Both the position numbers and the translations under genes were made by a program. A DNA stretch of 64,000 nt from Agroathelia rolfsii. Lineage: Eukaryota > Basidiomycota > Agaricomycetes > Amylocorticiales > Amylocorticiaceae. The notes beneath the pieces were generated by a model, which saw only the letters and a list, made by a program, of their open reading frames with translations, was not told the DNA's origin and did not search any database. The DNA lies in assembly GCA_018343915.1 (NCBI GenBank), contig JABRWF010000007.1, positions 1,674,001-1,738,000 on the forward strand, in the 5' to 3' direction. Shown here in pieces: positions 44,297 to 58,664 of the stretch (the stretch's first letter is position 1; every line of letters starts with the position of its first letter).

Positions 44297-45395
44297 AGTC
44301 GTGTGTCTCTTGCCTCCGCATATATTCCCTTGCGGCATCGAAGGGGGGGTATTTTTCATTCATTTACGTATATGTGCTTTCATGTTCCATATGCCATGGC
44401 TGTTCTTTTGCGCAGTCGGATCGATTCTTCGTTCTTGGATTTCTCCCCATCTCCGGGGCATCACTTTGTCTGGACTGCTATTATTCGTCCACTAGGCCCT
44501 CATGCTTATCTTCCTTCGTTTGTCCTCTTTTTTTGACGCCTCGTGCTCGCTTGCATCCTGACATTTCACCATCGTCTTGTTCTGCCTTTGATGGCGACGA
44601 CGATGCATATCCACTTTTTCTGACATTCATTTTCTTGATTACGTCTAGCTCTGCATATCCATTATTTAAATTTTGCCCTCCGCCTTGTCGTAGCCTAGCT
44701 GCGTTGGTTCGGGAAAAAAGTCTGGACTTTGATGATCCTAGATTTGTGCCCAGTTTATACACAAAATACCCTATTCTTTCTTCTGAATGCCTTACCGTTC
44801 TCTTTTCTTTTCTTCTCTTCACCGCCCTTTCTCCTTCATCCGCCCATCTCCATTTACCAGGCAGCCACTTTAACGCCCTCTCCCCCTCCCCCTGTCCAGC
44901 TACTGCCTTCTGGACATACACCCGCACGCCTAGGCGATTCACGCGTCTTCAGTTATACTGCTTGAAATTAAAATGACCAGGAAATATTAAAGTATCCATA
45001 TACATTGTACTACCGCCAATCATCTTTTTGTTTTTCTCTATCCTATTCTATACTTGCTTTTTTCCCTTCCCCCAGCGTATGTATGCATCTCCAAATTTTA
45101 CTTTCTATATACGACAGTAGCTCTTTTCCAGACTCTCCTTGGCTTAACATTTTTTTTCTATATGTAGTCGGGCTGTAGTTTTGGTTTTGTTGGAAAGACA
45201 GAAGAAACTGACTATTAAGGAGGATTTTTTTTTTCTCTTTCACGTATCTACTAGTATCTTATATGAATATGATTTCCTTTTTCTCACTCTCACAAAAGAT
45301 CTATAAGGGATTTCGATTGTGTGCTTGTCAAGTTGAATAATACAGGGTAGATATTATTATATCATGAGACGACGACTAGTGAGCATATGACAATT
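44297..45395. other. Convergent 3' flanks
   Basis: T- and C-rich sequence between two convergent genes, typical of basidiomycete 3' UTRs. The ORFs here are pyrimidine-rich by-products. No gene seen. Confidence 0.55.
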
Positions 45396-46865
45396 TCATA
45401 GTTCATCGTACGGTCCACTGTACTCTTTCTCCCGACGACGACGCCCCTGTTGTTGCTGTTTCTGTTGCTGCTGCTGTTTGGGCTTCTTCGGTGTCGTCGT
45501 GGTATGGGCATCATCAACAGAGTAACCTACGCCACGTAAGGCCTGTTTAACAGCCTCATGAATCGCCTGCGAGCGCCGCACATCTGCATCCTCCATATAA
45601 GCACCCGATGCTGCTTCACCCTCATACCCCTCCACATCGTCGTCTAAATCATCCTCCTGGTCCGCAGGGAAAAACAAATCCAGCACATCAAGCTCAACGA
45701 CAAACTCCGTCCCATCTTCGTCCACCTGGATGATGCGGAAAGTACCGTTATCTTCCACATGCCCATCACCACCAGCATGATAACCGAACTCGTTGTCGTC
45801 ATCATCATCGAGCCCGAGCGCGTTGCCCTCCGCGACGAGAAGAGCCTCGATCGCCTGGCGGATCGCGCCGAGTTTCTTGTCTTGTTTGGCCTTTTGAACC
45901 TTTTCGCTGTCCATCAGCAGTTTGGATGTGGGTGGTGAGCCGGCACCGTTGTTTGCTGCTGCTGTTCCCGATCCTGGTGTGCCTCCGTTTCCGCCAGCAC
46001 CTGCAGCAACGGCTCCGCGTGCAGGCGCAGAAGGCGGCTGCAACGAGACCGGGAACAGGGGCACGTGGGGTACAATGAGGTCGCTCACGGGATGGTCAAA
46101 GGCCATCACCATGAACTCTGCCGAGCTTGCTTCTTGTTGTTGTTGTTGTTGCTGCTGTTGCTGTTGTTGTTGTTGGATGACATGGGGCGGGAGCGACGTG
46201 ACGATCTCGCGACAGCGGATGAGCGCCTCATCGCGGACCTGGGCGCGCGATTTGAACCCGGGTTCTGCACAGAGGCGGGGTGTGTGAATGATGAGCACGT
46301 ATGAGCACGTCTTGGCCTCCTTCACGAGTACGATCTGGTCCGTCATGGTCATGGAGCAGTGGAACTATCGTATGCACATGATGAGGGATGAGGTGTGGGT
46401 GAGCTGGAGTGAAATAGTAAGTTTACCTGGACCTCAATCTCACGTCTCTTGCCGGTCTTGTCGCACACGGTGCCATCGCCCCAACGCTGGACGAGGTATC
46501 GCGAGTCGGCTTCGCGTGCGAGTTCAAGGTTTGCCGTGAGCGCATGCTGTTCCGAAACTGTCAGATCTGCACCCGTCTCAGGTGATGTTGGTGCTCTTCC
46601 GAGAGTAAAGGACTCGTACTGAGGTGCCGGCAAGAAATTCGCGCAGGGAAAGGGGAATAGCTAATTAGTACATGACGCAGGGATGGGGTAGAAGAAGAAA
46701 AAGAACAAGAAAAGAACAAGGGGCATGGGCGGCTACTTATACATACCTCTGGGTCTTCTTCAACACTGAAATGACCTAAATGTAGAAATGGAAGACGATT
46801 AGCTTCGATGTCTCTGCCACTTTTCTGATTGATTATTATGTAGGATGGAGACCAGTTCATTCAAG

Positions 46866-46902
<37 letters not shown>

Positions 46903-47620
46903 CAAAGACAACAAAAGATATACTTGCCATCTTTGAACGTGGTGGTCAGCCGACGAAATTGACGGACTTGATGGTTGTGGCAATAGGAATAAGTGAACCA
47001 GCCTTGTTGATACTAAAGAGATAGAACAAAATGAACTTGGCTCGCAACACTATTGAAAGCTGTTGATTGCCGGATGCATTGCTTACGTAGAGACAGTGCC
47101 CGTCGAGTGGCTGCAAGAGTGACCAGCTATGCGCTGTCGTCTCTTCCTCTTCCATTGGCTCTTCTGCGGCAATGGGAAGGTCGAGAGGGGGAGGTACTAG
47201 GCATGCATAGGACGCCTTGGGACCAAATTTCATATATTCAAGGGTATATGCTAAGCCTTGCACCTGTTGCAAGTCGACAGCAGACTAAGAAACAATGCAT
47301 TCATTTTCAATGGGAATGTACAGACAGTAAAGAGGATAGCGACGGACAGGATACTCTTGACCCTCTAGACGACGTTCTGGGGGCGATACAGAGGGATCGT
47401 CTGGGATTGCCCAAGGACGATCCAAAAACTCAAGTTCTCCGCCATGTAGGCCATTATGCCTCCATCGTTCAACCGTGTCGTTTAGCACGGGTAGATCATT
47501 GAGAAAAGTAACTCGATATTTAGGGAAGGCATGAATGTCTTCTGGTAGAGAATGCAGCGCTCGAGCCAAGACGAATCGCCCCCAGACTAAGCAGAGAGCA
47601 AGCCGAGCCAGTGAGTGCAT
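45396..47620 (-). CDS. YOS9: ER lectin Yos9/OS-9 homologue (ERAD)
   Basis: ER-lumen lectin that recognises trimmed N-glycans on misfolded glycoproteins and passes them to the HRD1 ligase. Six exons (47620-47348, 47284-47087, 47012-46928, 46775-46747, 46618-46427, 46364-45396) give 581 aa. A signal peptide ([21 protein letters not shown]) starts it. The MRH domain holds [65 protein letters not shown] and EIEVQFHCS, with the sugar-binding Gln/Arg/Glu/Tyr positions. A Gln-rich run (about 15 Q) and an acidic segment follow, and the chain ends SGPYDEL, a likely HDEL-type ER retention signal. Intron 3 (46927-46776) has a GC donor (GATG|GCAAGT) and contains a 34-nt A-run. The exon 1 donor (47347) was chosen because it keeps frame and fits GTNNGT; another in-frame donor exists upstream. 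Confidence 0.92.
46866..46899. repeat. Poly(A) tract of 34 nt inside a YOS9 intron
   Basis: Uninterrupted A34 on the plus strand (T34 in the transcript), within the 152-bp GC-AG intron and upstream of its acceptor. It is expected to vary in length. Confidence 0.9.
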
Positions 47621-48874
47621 AATTGCTCGAGGTCAGGACAGTCGTGGTGATAGTGCTCAGTACGATTACAATGTGCAATGAATTAACCGTGTATAGGGAG
47701 CAGTCGAGCCACGTTGGCGACAGGTCACACGCACTGTGGCGGAAGAACCGACGCCGCCACCGCCACAGTGGCTGAGCAGATGAGGTGATCGGGTTCGAGA
47801 TGGTAAGATGTTTACTTGTGCGGTATTTTGTTTTCGATCATCGACTGTGGGGATGGACATGAGGGCAGGATGCAAGTGATTTTTTTTTTTCATTATATAT
47901 ATATATATTAAATTGATGAATATCAACTAGCGAAGGGGGAAAAGGGAACAAACAGTTAGTAGGTGGAAGATGAAGATGGATGGATAGGATAGATGGGATG
48001 GTCACCATGGGCAGAGGGAACGAAGAGAAAGGAAGGGATCTCGTCGGGTCCAGACGAATAGAACGGACTGGAATGGATTTGAACCCAGACCGAGAAGAAC
48101 GCAGGATTGGGACGAGGACCCCAATTCATGTATGATCCATCAACACGAATATATACACTCGTGTCCACAACACTGGCACACACAGCCTACATTTATTTAT
48201 TTTATTTTTTTATCGGTTGATTATCATTTCTCTTTTTATTTATCCTGCTTTTCCCCAGCCAGCCCGTCAACCGCGTCACCGCCGATAGCTGCCACTGGCC
48301 TGTCCTATAGGTTAAAGGTTATATTCCTCCTCACCATATTTTACATGCGCGCAAAGGGGCCTCTACTCCGATTAAAATGAAACGTAGCCAGGGTCATATA
48401 GTAAAATGGAAAATAAATATAAATACAAAATAAAATAAAAATACAACACCACAAGACAGAGACAAAGAATATTGCACTGGGGAGGGGCAGGGGGGAAAGA
48501 CAGGAAAATAAGCGATCTGAGCCTAGTGTAGGCGTCGTTGAGCGCACACCAGCCGCTGCCATTACGTATTTTTTCATCTCCGCCAAAAGTGAAGCAAGTC
48601 GCCTCGTGATTGGCTGCAAAAAAGGAAAACAATAAATCCCGCTTTCGGCTGACTATCGCATCTCGACATTTCGGTCCCATCCGTCCTTTTTCTCCCTGTT
48701 AAATCAGAAAGCCGCCATCGTTTTCTTTTTTACCTCCCGCTTTTGCCCTTGTGCCCTTGCCTCCTCTCTCATCCTCACCCCTTTCTCCTCCTCGTCATAT
48801 CCTCCCCCACGCCCTAGTCCCAGCCAAGGACGCGTCAGATCCCATAGCCCGCCCAGTTGACACGCATATACGCC
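47621..48874. other. Divergent intergenic region
   Basis: 1.25 kb between YOS9 (-) and the AT-hook gene (+). Holds a T-run and an AT repeat (47880-47910) and pyrimidine-rich sequence just before 48870. No gene seen. Confidence 0.5.
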
Positions 48875-49484
48875 ATGTCTGATAACGAGGACCACACACA
48901 CGAGACTGAGGAGATCATTGACCAGCATACCGATGATGCTGCTACCGGTTCGTTTCCCTTTACTTCTCACGAGATCGTTTGTTGATCTTTTCCCCCACAG
49001 AGACGCCCGCTAAACGTGGCCGTGGCAGACCCAAGGGCAGCAAGAACAAGAACAAGACTACCCCCTCCAGCACTACAGCAGGCGCATCAACCACAGCTGC
49101 TCCTACTAGCAGCGACGGTGACGCACCCCCCAGGCGCAAGCGCGGCCGTCCACCCAAGGTCTGTCTTGTGGATTGCGATTCTCTGTAATATCTCGCCAAA
49201 CGCCGGCTGACCACACGCATATGTGCATGTTTTCATAGGACAAGAAAGCTACCGAGGCTTCAGGCGCTGAACCACCCGCAAAACGTCCTCGTGGACGTCC
49301 TCCCAAGCATCCTAAGCCCGCTGCCGCTGCGTCGAGCGCCAAATCGGACGAGGAACCCATTGCTGTCGCTCCTGCGCCGGCAGTAACGACAGTGACGACA
49401 ACGACAACGGTGACAGCTGGCTCCCCAGATGCGGAGGCAACAGAGAAGAAGAAGCGTGGCCGACCTCCCAAGTCGAAATCATGA
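48875..49484 (+). CDS. AT-hook (HMG-I/Y-like) chromatin protein
   Basis: Small nuclear DNA-binding protein. Exons 48875-48947, 49001-49158 and 49239-49484 give 158 aa. The acidic N-terminus (MSDNEDHTHETEEIIDQHTD) is followed by four AT-hooks, each with the GRP core that inserts into the AT-rich minor groove: AKRGRGRPKGSK, RRKRGRPPKDKK, KRPRGRPPKHPK and KKKRGRPPKSKS at the very end. Ala/Thr/Ser/Pro-rich linkers join them. Its size and layout resemble animal HMGA proteins; this could be convergent because AT-hooks are simple. The 5' flank is rich in C/T, like strongly expressed basidiomycete genes. No enzymatic domain. Confidence 0.9.
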
Positions 49485-51015
49485 GATCCTCATGCCATTA
49501 GGGCGCATATACCCTTCCTGACGTCAGGACAAGGCGCTCTCTCCCTCTCTGTTTATTACCTCTTATCCTCCCCTCTTCTACTATCGTAATCGCACTCAAC
49601 GCGCGTTTCCATGACGATCTTCCTCTGCCTCCCCCTTGACTATTTTTTCTGCTTTTTTGGGGACTTACCATAGCTTGCCGTCCACGGACAAGGTTCCGAA
49701 CTGATCCCTAACCCGATTTATCCCCTCTCCATTGACACTCGTTTCACATGAAATTATAAACTTCCGCCTCTTTTCTTTATATTTTTTCTTCATTCTCCGA
49801 AGTTAGCTGGTTGGGCTCGTTCGACTGAGAAATACGCTGGTGTCTCAAAACCTACGTCTTCCTCGGCTGTGCGTGTTCTTGTGCTTCCCTCGCACCGTTC
49901 TTCCCCCTCCCCCCCTTGTGTACTACCGTTGTCTCTTTTCTTCTTTTTTTCTCCAAGTGTGTCTCGGAAATAGCTGCTCCATGATTGCTGTACATGATCT
50001 GTAGAAACACAAAAACATTCCTACCCTGGATGGTGTCCTGTAATTCTGAGCGGTTCTTGATATGATAGCCTCATTCGCCCTTTTATCGTTACTTTGGCTT
50101 CTTCTCCCTCGTTCTCCGTGTTGTGTTTGCGTTTGCCTGTCTCTTCAGCCTGCCCCCACTGGGCTGCTGCTTTTGCTTCTGCATTTCTGCTTGTTCCACT
50201 CTAGTGCTTCATAACTACGATTATCTTGTTCAATGCATTTTTTTTTGTATTCTATATATATAAACCCAGATTTTCCTTTCCCGTCCACGAACACGCGACA
50301 GAGGAACGAATACGGCCGTCTCGTACAGCACGCCGTAGTTGAGTTGGTTCCTCAACCGTATTCTGGGTGAAAACGTGGCATGACGCATTGCGCGAGCAAT
50401 ATATATTGACAGATATGAATGAACGGACCATATTGGCAATTTGTATGCATATGTGCATGCATGCATGATCATGATGAATATTTGGCCGGCACATGTATGT
50501 TGCACCAGTCCGGCCCCTGATTGAATGACGGCGATTAAACCGGGGGAAAAGGAATAAGAAAAAGGAAATGATTCGAGAGGGACGGACGACGAGGGACTAG
50601 GACGAGAATGGTGCGTGCCCTTGCGAGAGGAGACAAGAGAAAATATGGAAAGAGAAACTAGGACAAATATTGTGGAAGTCAAATGAAACAGGCGAGATGT
50701 GCATAGAAATGGTGAATGTAGAATTATAAAATGAAGCGCTTCTGAGAGATATGAAAATGATTGCTATACAAGGACACCCGAGGAAGAACAAAGATCAAAA
50801 AGGGAAAATGGGGGTGGGAAAATGGCAAATGATTTCGGATTTAGGTGAACAATATGGTTATCCTACACAAAGAAGAAGAAAAAGAAAAAAAAGACATCGC
50901 TTTCTACATTCCATGTATCATTTGGTTTTTCTACGATGTAATGAAATATATATGCATTGATATGGACTAACTTGAATTTGTTCAGCGCTACGATGGGGAC
51001 AGCGCAAGCCGCCCT
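49485..51015. other. Convergent 3' flanks
   Basis: 1.5 kb of pyrimidine-rich (left) and purine-rich (right) sequence between convergent genes, fitting two long 3' UTRs. No coding family recognised. Confidence 0.5.
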
Positions 51016-53322
<2,307 letters not shown>

Positions 53323-55850
53323 GGCTGAAGAAACACAAGGGTAGATCGGCCAGCGTTCCTCTTTTCTCTCCCTTTCTCTATATTCTCCGGAGCAAGAGCG
53401 CATTACCCAGGGAAGGCATATATTTTCCGTGTGAAAAAGGAAAATGGCAAGATTGGTCAGATTGGGTATTTAGTGGGGGTTTTTTTTTTTTACTTAGTTT
53501 AGTTCCGTGACGGAAATCCGGGCCCGAGTCTCGGCGGATGGATCAAATGGGTCTCGACCTTTTTGTGATCTGTGTTGACATGCATCATGAAACTAAATGT
53601 AAACCAGGCCGATGGCCGAATCGGGGCTTGGATCTCCTGCGGCGGCGCTGTTGCCTTTTCGTACTTTGCAAGTGACTGCATAAACAAGGAAAATAGTTCT
53701 AAACCATCACTATCAGAGAGCTCAGCGGGAACATAGGTTCTCTATCATATTGGCTCAATGCTCGCACTGTGTTTATAAGCCACTGCTGATCCATGGTAAG
53801 CTATGACATACTATGATGTAGCGCTTGAACCGATATCAAGCTATCTTACTGTGGATGCTGATGTCCAAAAAAAAATGAGCTTTTGAAAAAGGATAGATTA
53901 ATCACCAATATTTTCCCTCAACCTACTGGTCTATGATGACCGATCGATCCATCGTCAGCCAATTTATTCAACTCCGGGGTCCTGTGGCGAACATTATTAT
54001 GTATTCGTGATTCAAGGGCACATTCTAAACATCCGTGGTCAAGAGATGCGATGGGTCGCGAAGGTCCCTCAATGGCGATATATAAGCCTGGATATTATCG
54101 ATGACATTTTCGTGTGTATATAGAGGCTTTGAGAGAATACGCCAGGTTTGATTTGCTTCGGATCTTCCTCGTATTCCAGCGATACTTTACTTACATCTTG
54201 AGAAGATGTCAAACTGTGTTATTTACATTTCCGTCTTTGTTATTTCCATTGCTGTTTTTGTCCTGTTTCCATAAACAGCCGGTGTAGCTGGTGAAGCAGC
54301 AAGCACGCGTACAATTCAAAAACAATTGAAATGGGGTGGACTGCTGGCAGAAGAATCGCCTAATAATGTGTGATAGGGTGACATGATTGATAATGAGAAC
54401 GCTGTATCTTGATATACCTGTCAAAGGCATTACGAATAGGCGCGTGGAATTTCTTATCTGACCCCGGGACCACATGAAGAAGTTTATGGTTATAGATGTC
54501 TACTTCTTCATCGCTTCTTAATCATGTCCCCTAATCACGAGCAATCAAGCCATTAAAACCATACCCCTTCGAAATAGAATTTTTCCAGCTTTAGAAAAAG
54601 AGACTGACCTATGAAACCACCAGCAGTTAAATTCCAAAATCCCATTGTGTTGATTTCTTGGGATAATGGACTCACGACGGTGGTACATTTCTCCGAAATA
54701 ATATATACAAGAGAAGAATCGGATCCGAATGAAATGATGAGGGCCACGGATATCCCCGTTTCACGCATGCGTTGCAGTATGAGGAAGCCCCTGAGTCAGG
54801 TGTTAGGTTTCGCATCAGTATCAAGGTCTTGCTCGGTATCTAGTGGCAAAATGCATCAGTCGATGGCCATCAGGTAAAGAAAAACGAATGAAGATGGCTT
54901 GGCCATGGGAAATGAGGCCAAGGCCCAGTAAAATTCATCCAAGGCTATCATTTAAAGTTGTACCAGCTTCTATTCAGCTAGAATATTCTTTCGGATGAGA
55001 GGAATTCTGCGTGATCTGGGGTGGTGGCTATAAAACATTCTTTAGAAGGAAACCAGTGTTGGACATTGAACCCATAAGAATGTCACATTAACATGACTTG
55101 TTTCTCCGTCTTCCGTTTGCTTCGGGTCGAGGAGGAAAGAGTACCATAGGCCAAGACTTTTTGGTTTCTGCGTTATAGAAACACCATTCTTCATCTCATT
55201 CATGACAGAACCCTATTTCTAACTCGCCAACGCCGCTGAATACAGCTCGGACCAGAACTGCCAGTACCCATTGAATATAGGGCATAGTGGGTCAATGAAC
55301 CAACAGTCCCATGTCAACTCACATTCATTATGCACTTATGTATGATGTGATAGCGTTTAAACAGTAGCGAACTCATGTCCGAGTTCAAAGCCAGCTTCAT
55401 TACGAACTCGAGGGAGTAGTAATAATGACGTTCAGTAGTAACTTCAGCTCGATGTTTTGCTAGTGCAGTAGAAAGAGTGGAGTTGAATCATGCATCGAAT
55501 TGTTTGACCGAATAAGCAAGCCCTTGAGGGATAATATCTGCATTGTCCTATGTTTCCTATTGTTGATTCACAGGGAGAGCGCCTTTGGCTGACAGGCAGC
55601 CTGTTTAGTTTAGGTATGGAATCAACTTGAATGTTAATATTATTTCAAAAGCATTCAAGTTCAGCTAAAGCGCTCCGGTTTAGTTCTGAATGGGAATCTC
55701 CCGGCGACGACTTACTCGGCGGCTTACCATTCACAGGGAAGTTCACAGGGAATCAAATCATACATATTCACGGCATCTAAATCTCACAGTAGTAGCCTCC
55801 GTACTCTTATAAAGACTGCTTTGCACAACTGAAGGTCACTGCGCAAGATC
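53323..55850. other. 2.5-kb divergent region between KMO and kynureninase
   Basis: Unusually long for this window. No conserved coding sequence found on either strand. A TATATAA at 54079 precedes a tiny ORF (54206-54274, 22 aa) that would make one hydrophobic helix (VIYISVFVISIAVFVLF). The minus-strand stretch 54553-54768 is open but unlike any family I know. A TATAAA at 55808-55813 is 38 bp before the kynureninase ATG. Confidence 0.4.
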
Positions 55851-57636
55851 ATGGCAGCTGTAAAAGACAGTGTTGAGGGCTTTGGACCCATGAGACGTGA
55901 ATTCATTCTTCCCACCAATAAGTCTGTTGGCGCAACATGTGCATCAGGTCAGCACTCCTAGGAGTGTTTCTTCTCTGATTTAGCATCTTCGAGTTTATAA
56001 CTACTTTTCGATCACACAGGAGAAGAAACATGCACATACTTGTGTGGTAATTCACTTGGTCCCCTATCTAAGAGGGCAGCGACGCTTGTGCAAGAGGAAC
56101 TTACTGCTTGGGGTGCTAAGTGAGTAAGCCAAGCATAGTGCATCGTAAACAGGTCCATTCGAATCCTTAGGGTATTCTCAGAGCTGTTGAGGGCCATTTC
56201 GATCATCCTTATGGCAGAGATTGGATGAATATTACGGACCACGTCAACCCTATCCTGGCTGAGCTCGTTGGTAACTATCCCTTCTATCTCAGTTCCTTCT
56301 TATGATGTCATCCTGACCATGTTCATTTACTTGCGAAAACAGGGGCTCGGGAACATGAGGTTGCCTGCATGAGCACACTAACGACGAACCTCCATCTCAT
56401 GATGAACACGTTCTACAAACCTACAAAAGAACGATACAAGATTCTATGCGAGGCGCATGCTTTTCCTTCCGATCAGGTATGATTTCATCTGTTTCTTCCA
56501 TCATACATCCAAAATAGGTGATTGACTACGATCATAATATCCGATACGAGCAGTATGCATTTGCCTCACAATCCAGCTTACACGGCTTCGATCCCGCCGA
56601 TGCTGTTCTGGAGCTTTCCCCGCGTGAGGGTGAATTTATCTTGCGTGAAGAAGATATCCTTCAGGTAATAGCCACACAAGGTCAATCTATCGCGCTCGTT
56701 ATCTTTTCCGGAGTCCAGTACTACACTGGGCAATTCTTTCCTATCAAAAAGATCACAGAGGCTGCGCGCTCCCAGGTATATTTTATTTTCCTATTGTAAT
56801 ATTTCCCAAAGGGTCAAACTAATTCACCGCATGTACGGTGTGTGTTTTGATAATTTATTCCTTCTCTGCTTCTAGGGCTGTGTATGCGGCTGGGATATTG
56901 CGCATGCTATTGGAAACGTGCCATTGTCATTGCACGATTGGGATGTCGATTTTGCGGTGTGGTGCTCCTACAAGTATCTCAACTCCGGACCGGGCGGTAT
57001 CGCTGGTCTGTTTATTCATGAACGCTGGCATGCCTCGAAAACGCCTCAGTATGCTTATTATCCTATTAATCTTATCGCATTTCCCCATAACACCAATCTA
57101 ATTCTCTCTTCTTACACAGGTATGCCGGCTGGTGGGGACACGATCCGGTCACGCGTTTCCAGATGCCTCATACATTCTCGCCCATCCCTGGTGCGCAAGG
57201 TTTCCAGCAGTCAAACCCACACGTGTTGGCTGTTGCTTCCTTGCTGGGCTCGCTGCAGATCTTCAAGGAGGCAGGCCTACTCCCTCGCCTTCGCCCCCTC
57301 TCCATTCAGCTCACAGGCTACCTCGAGGCGCGGCTCAAGGCGTTGAAACACTTCGTCCCCGTTGAAGACTGTGTGGATACGGGCAATAAATCTGGATTTA
57401 CAATCATTACCCCGGCAGATCCAGATGCAAGAGGTGCTCAGCTATCGCTTGTCTTTCTTCCTATTGGGACCGGAATTATGATGAAGGTATTTGATGGTTT
57501 GAAGTCGTATGGTGTTATTGGTGATGAAAGGAAGCCGGATGTCATCCGGCTGGCACCTGCACCGCTGTTCAACACTAAACAGGACTGTGACCGGGCAGCC
57601 GAGGTTTTGGAAAAAGTTTTAGATGCGCTTGTCTAA
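55851..57636 (+). CDS. BNA5: Kynureninase
   Basis: PLP enzyme that cleaves 3-hydroxykynurenine (or kynurenine) to 3-hydroxyanthranilate (or anthranilate) plus alanine. Seven exons (55851-55947, 56020-56119, 56182-56270, 56343-56476, 56554-56775, 56876-57048, 57120-57636) give 443 aa. Signatures: [75 protein letters not shown], and the PLP lysine in [33 protein letters not shown] and [12 protein letters not shown] follow. For the second intron the downstream acceptor (TCTCAG, exon from 56182) was chosen because the nearer TTAG breaks the frame. It converges with the formamidase-like gene (102 bp between stops). Confidence 0.95.
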
Positions 57637-57738
57637 CACGTTAAGAAAGAAGTCTTAGAGTGATACATGTGTCTTATTCTTGGACTACTGATAGAAAATT
57701 TATTCTGGTCACTACTATTGCCTTTGTTTTACCTCCTC

Positions 57739-58664
57739 TCATCGTTCCTCGCCGCGTTTGATCCACCTCCCAAAAATATCAACGTATTGTTCAGTATGGA
57801 GAATATCGTTATGGTCATCCTTTAGCTCGTCGAAGCTCTTTTCGATTTTGTCAGAATCAAAAAGCTCATTTAGGCGCGCATATATGATGGTGCTCTGCTC
57901 CTCATTCACGAGCGAGTCACCAGTAGAGTGGACGACAAGCCAGCGCACATGATCCGCATTGATTTCTCCGGATCGCTTGGGCCAGGTATACGGGCTTACA
58001 TCCGTGTAAGACGTGCGATCACCGAAAGGATCCTTAAACACCCAATCCTTCACGTCGCGCTCTGGAAATGCACGGATAAGTGCGTCGATATCGTAGAGAC
58101 CCTCGCTCATTCCCACGCCTTTGATCGCACGCACGAGCGCGGGGGACGGTGTCAACGAGGGCGATGCAGAGGTAGTATCGAGGAGAATAGACAGCAACAT
58201 ATGTGCGGTACAACTGTGCGTCAGGACGTAGATACGTTCCGGATCGTACAGCGGTGTTGTGCGATCATAGCCCTCTGGGCCAGACCAGGTGCGAGTGAAT
58301 TCGAGGAACTGCAGGAGGTCTTCAGCATGCGCTGGGTGTTTAAGCATGTAGTTCGGGCTCGCTGTATCCTGGGATGTGAGGCGATAGTTGGGTAGTGCAA
58401 CAGCATAGCCCGTGTATGCACTCAAACGTCTGCCAAGCAGAGCATATTCAGCCTTGTCCTCCCTGGCAAGTTTTCGTCAATTATCGGTAACGTGAAGTAA
58501 AGCGAAATGTATTACGAGCGCCATGCTCCTCCATGCACAAACACAACCAAGGGTGAGGCAGTAGTATTTGCATTTGCTTCATCTTGAACGTAGAAGTCAA
58601 AAGATCTTGAGTTGATCGGGTTGCTTCCTTTGTCATAGGAAATGTCGAGGAATTCAGAAGGCAT
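57739..58664 (-). CDS. BNA7: Kynurenine formamidase-like alpha/beta hydrolase
   Basis: Probable N-formylkynurenine formamidase, which makes kynurenine. Exons 58664-58516 and 58462-57739 give 290 aa. It starts MPSEFLDISYDKGSN, then SPLVVFVHGGAWRSEDKAEY; the HGGAW oxyanion motif is the hallmark of kynurenine formamidases. AVALPNYRLTSQ follows. The nucleophile elbow reads YVLTHSCTAHM, with Thr where the family usually has Gly. The acid is likely the Asp of VHSTGDSLVN, and the base the His of LKDDHNDILH. The C-terminal ISxxGRWIK-like end (VDIFGRWIKRG) is also typical. Neighbouring KMO and kynureninase support this role. Without that context a generic esterase would be possible. No signal peptide. 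Confidence 0.85.

Noticed and set aside
44374..44976. 200-aa plus-strand ORF after the kinase
   Set aside because: Composition reflects C/T-rich 3' UTR sequence; no conserved motif and no good start context.
46136..46175. Trinucleotide array as a stand-alone microsatellite
   Set aside because: It is the in-frame polyglutamine segment of YOS9 and is described there.
48061..48085. Possible tRNA T-arm on the minus strand (GGGTTCAAATCC)
   Set aside because: The T stem does not pair for five bases and no A box, anticodon arm or acceptor stem could be placed around it.
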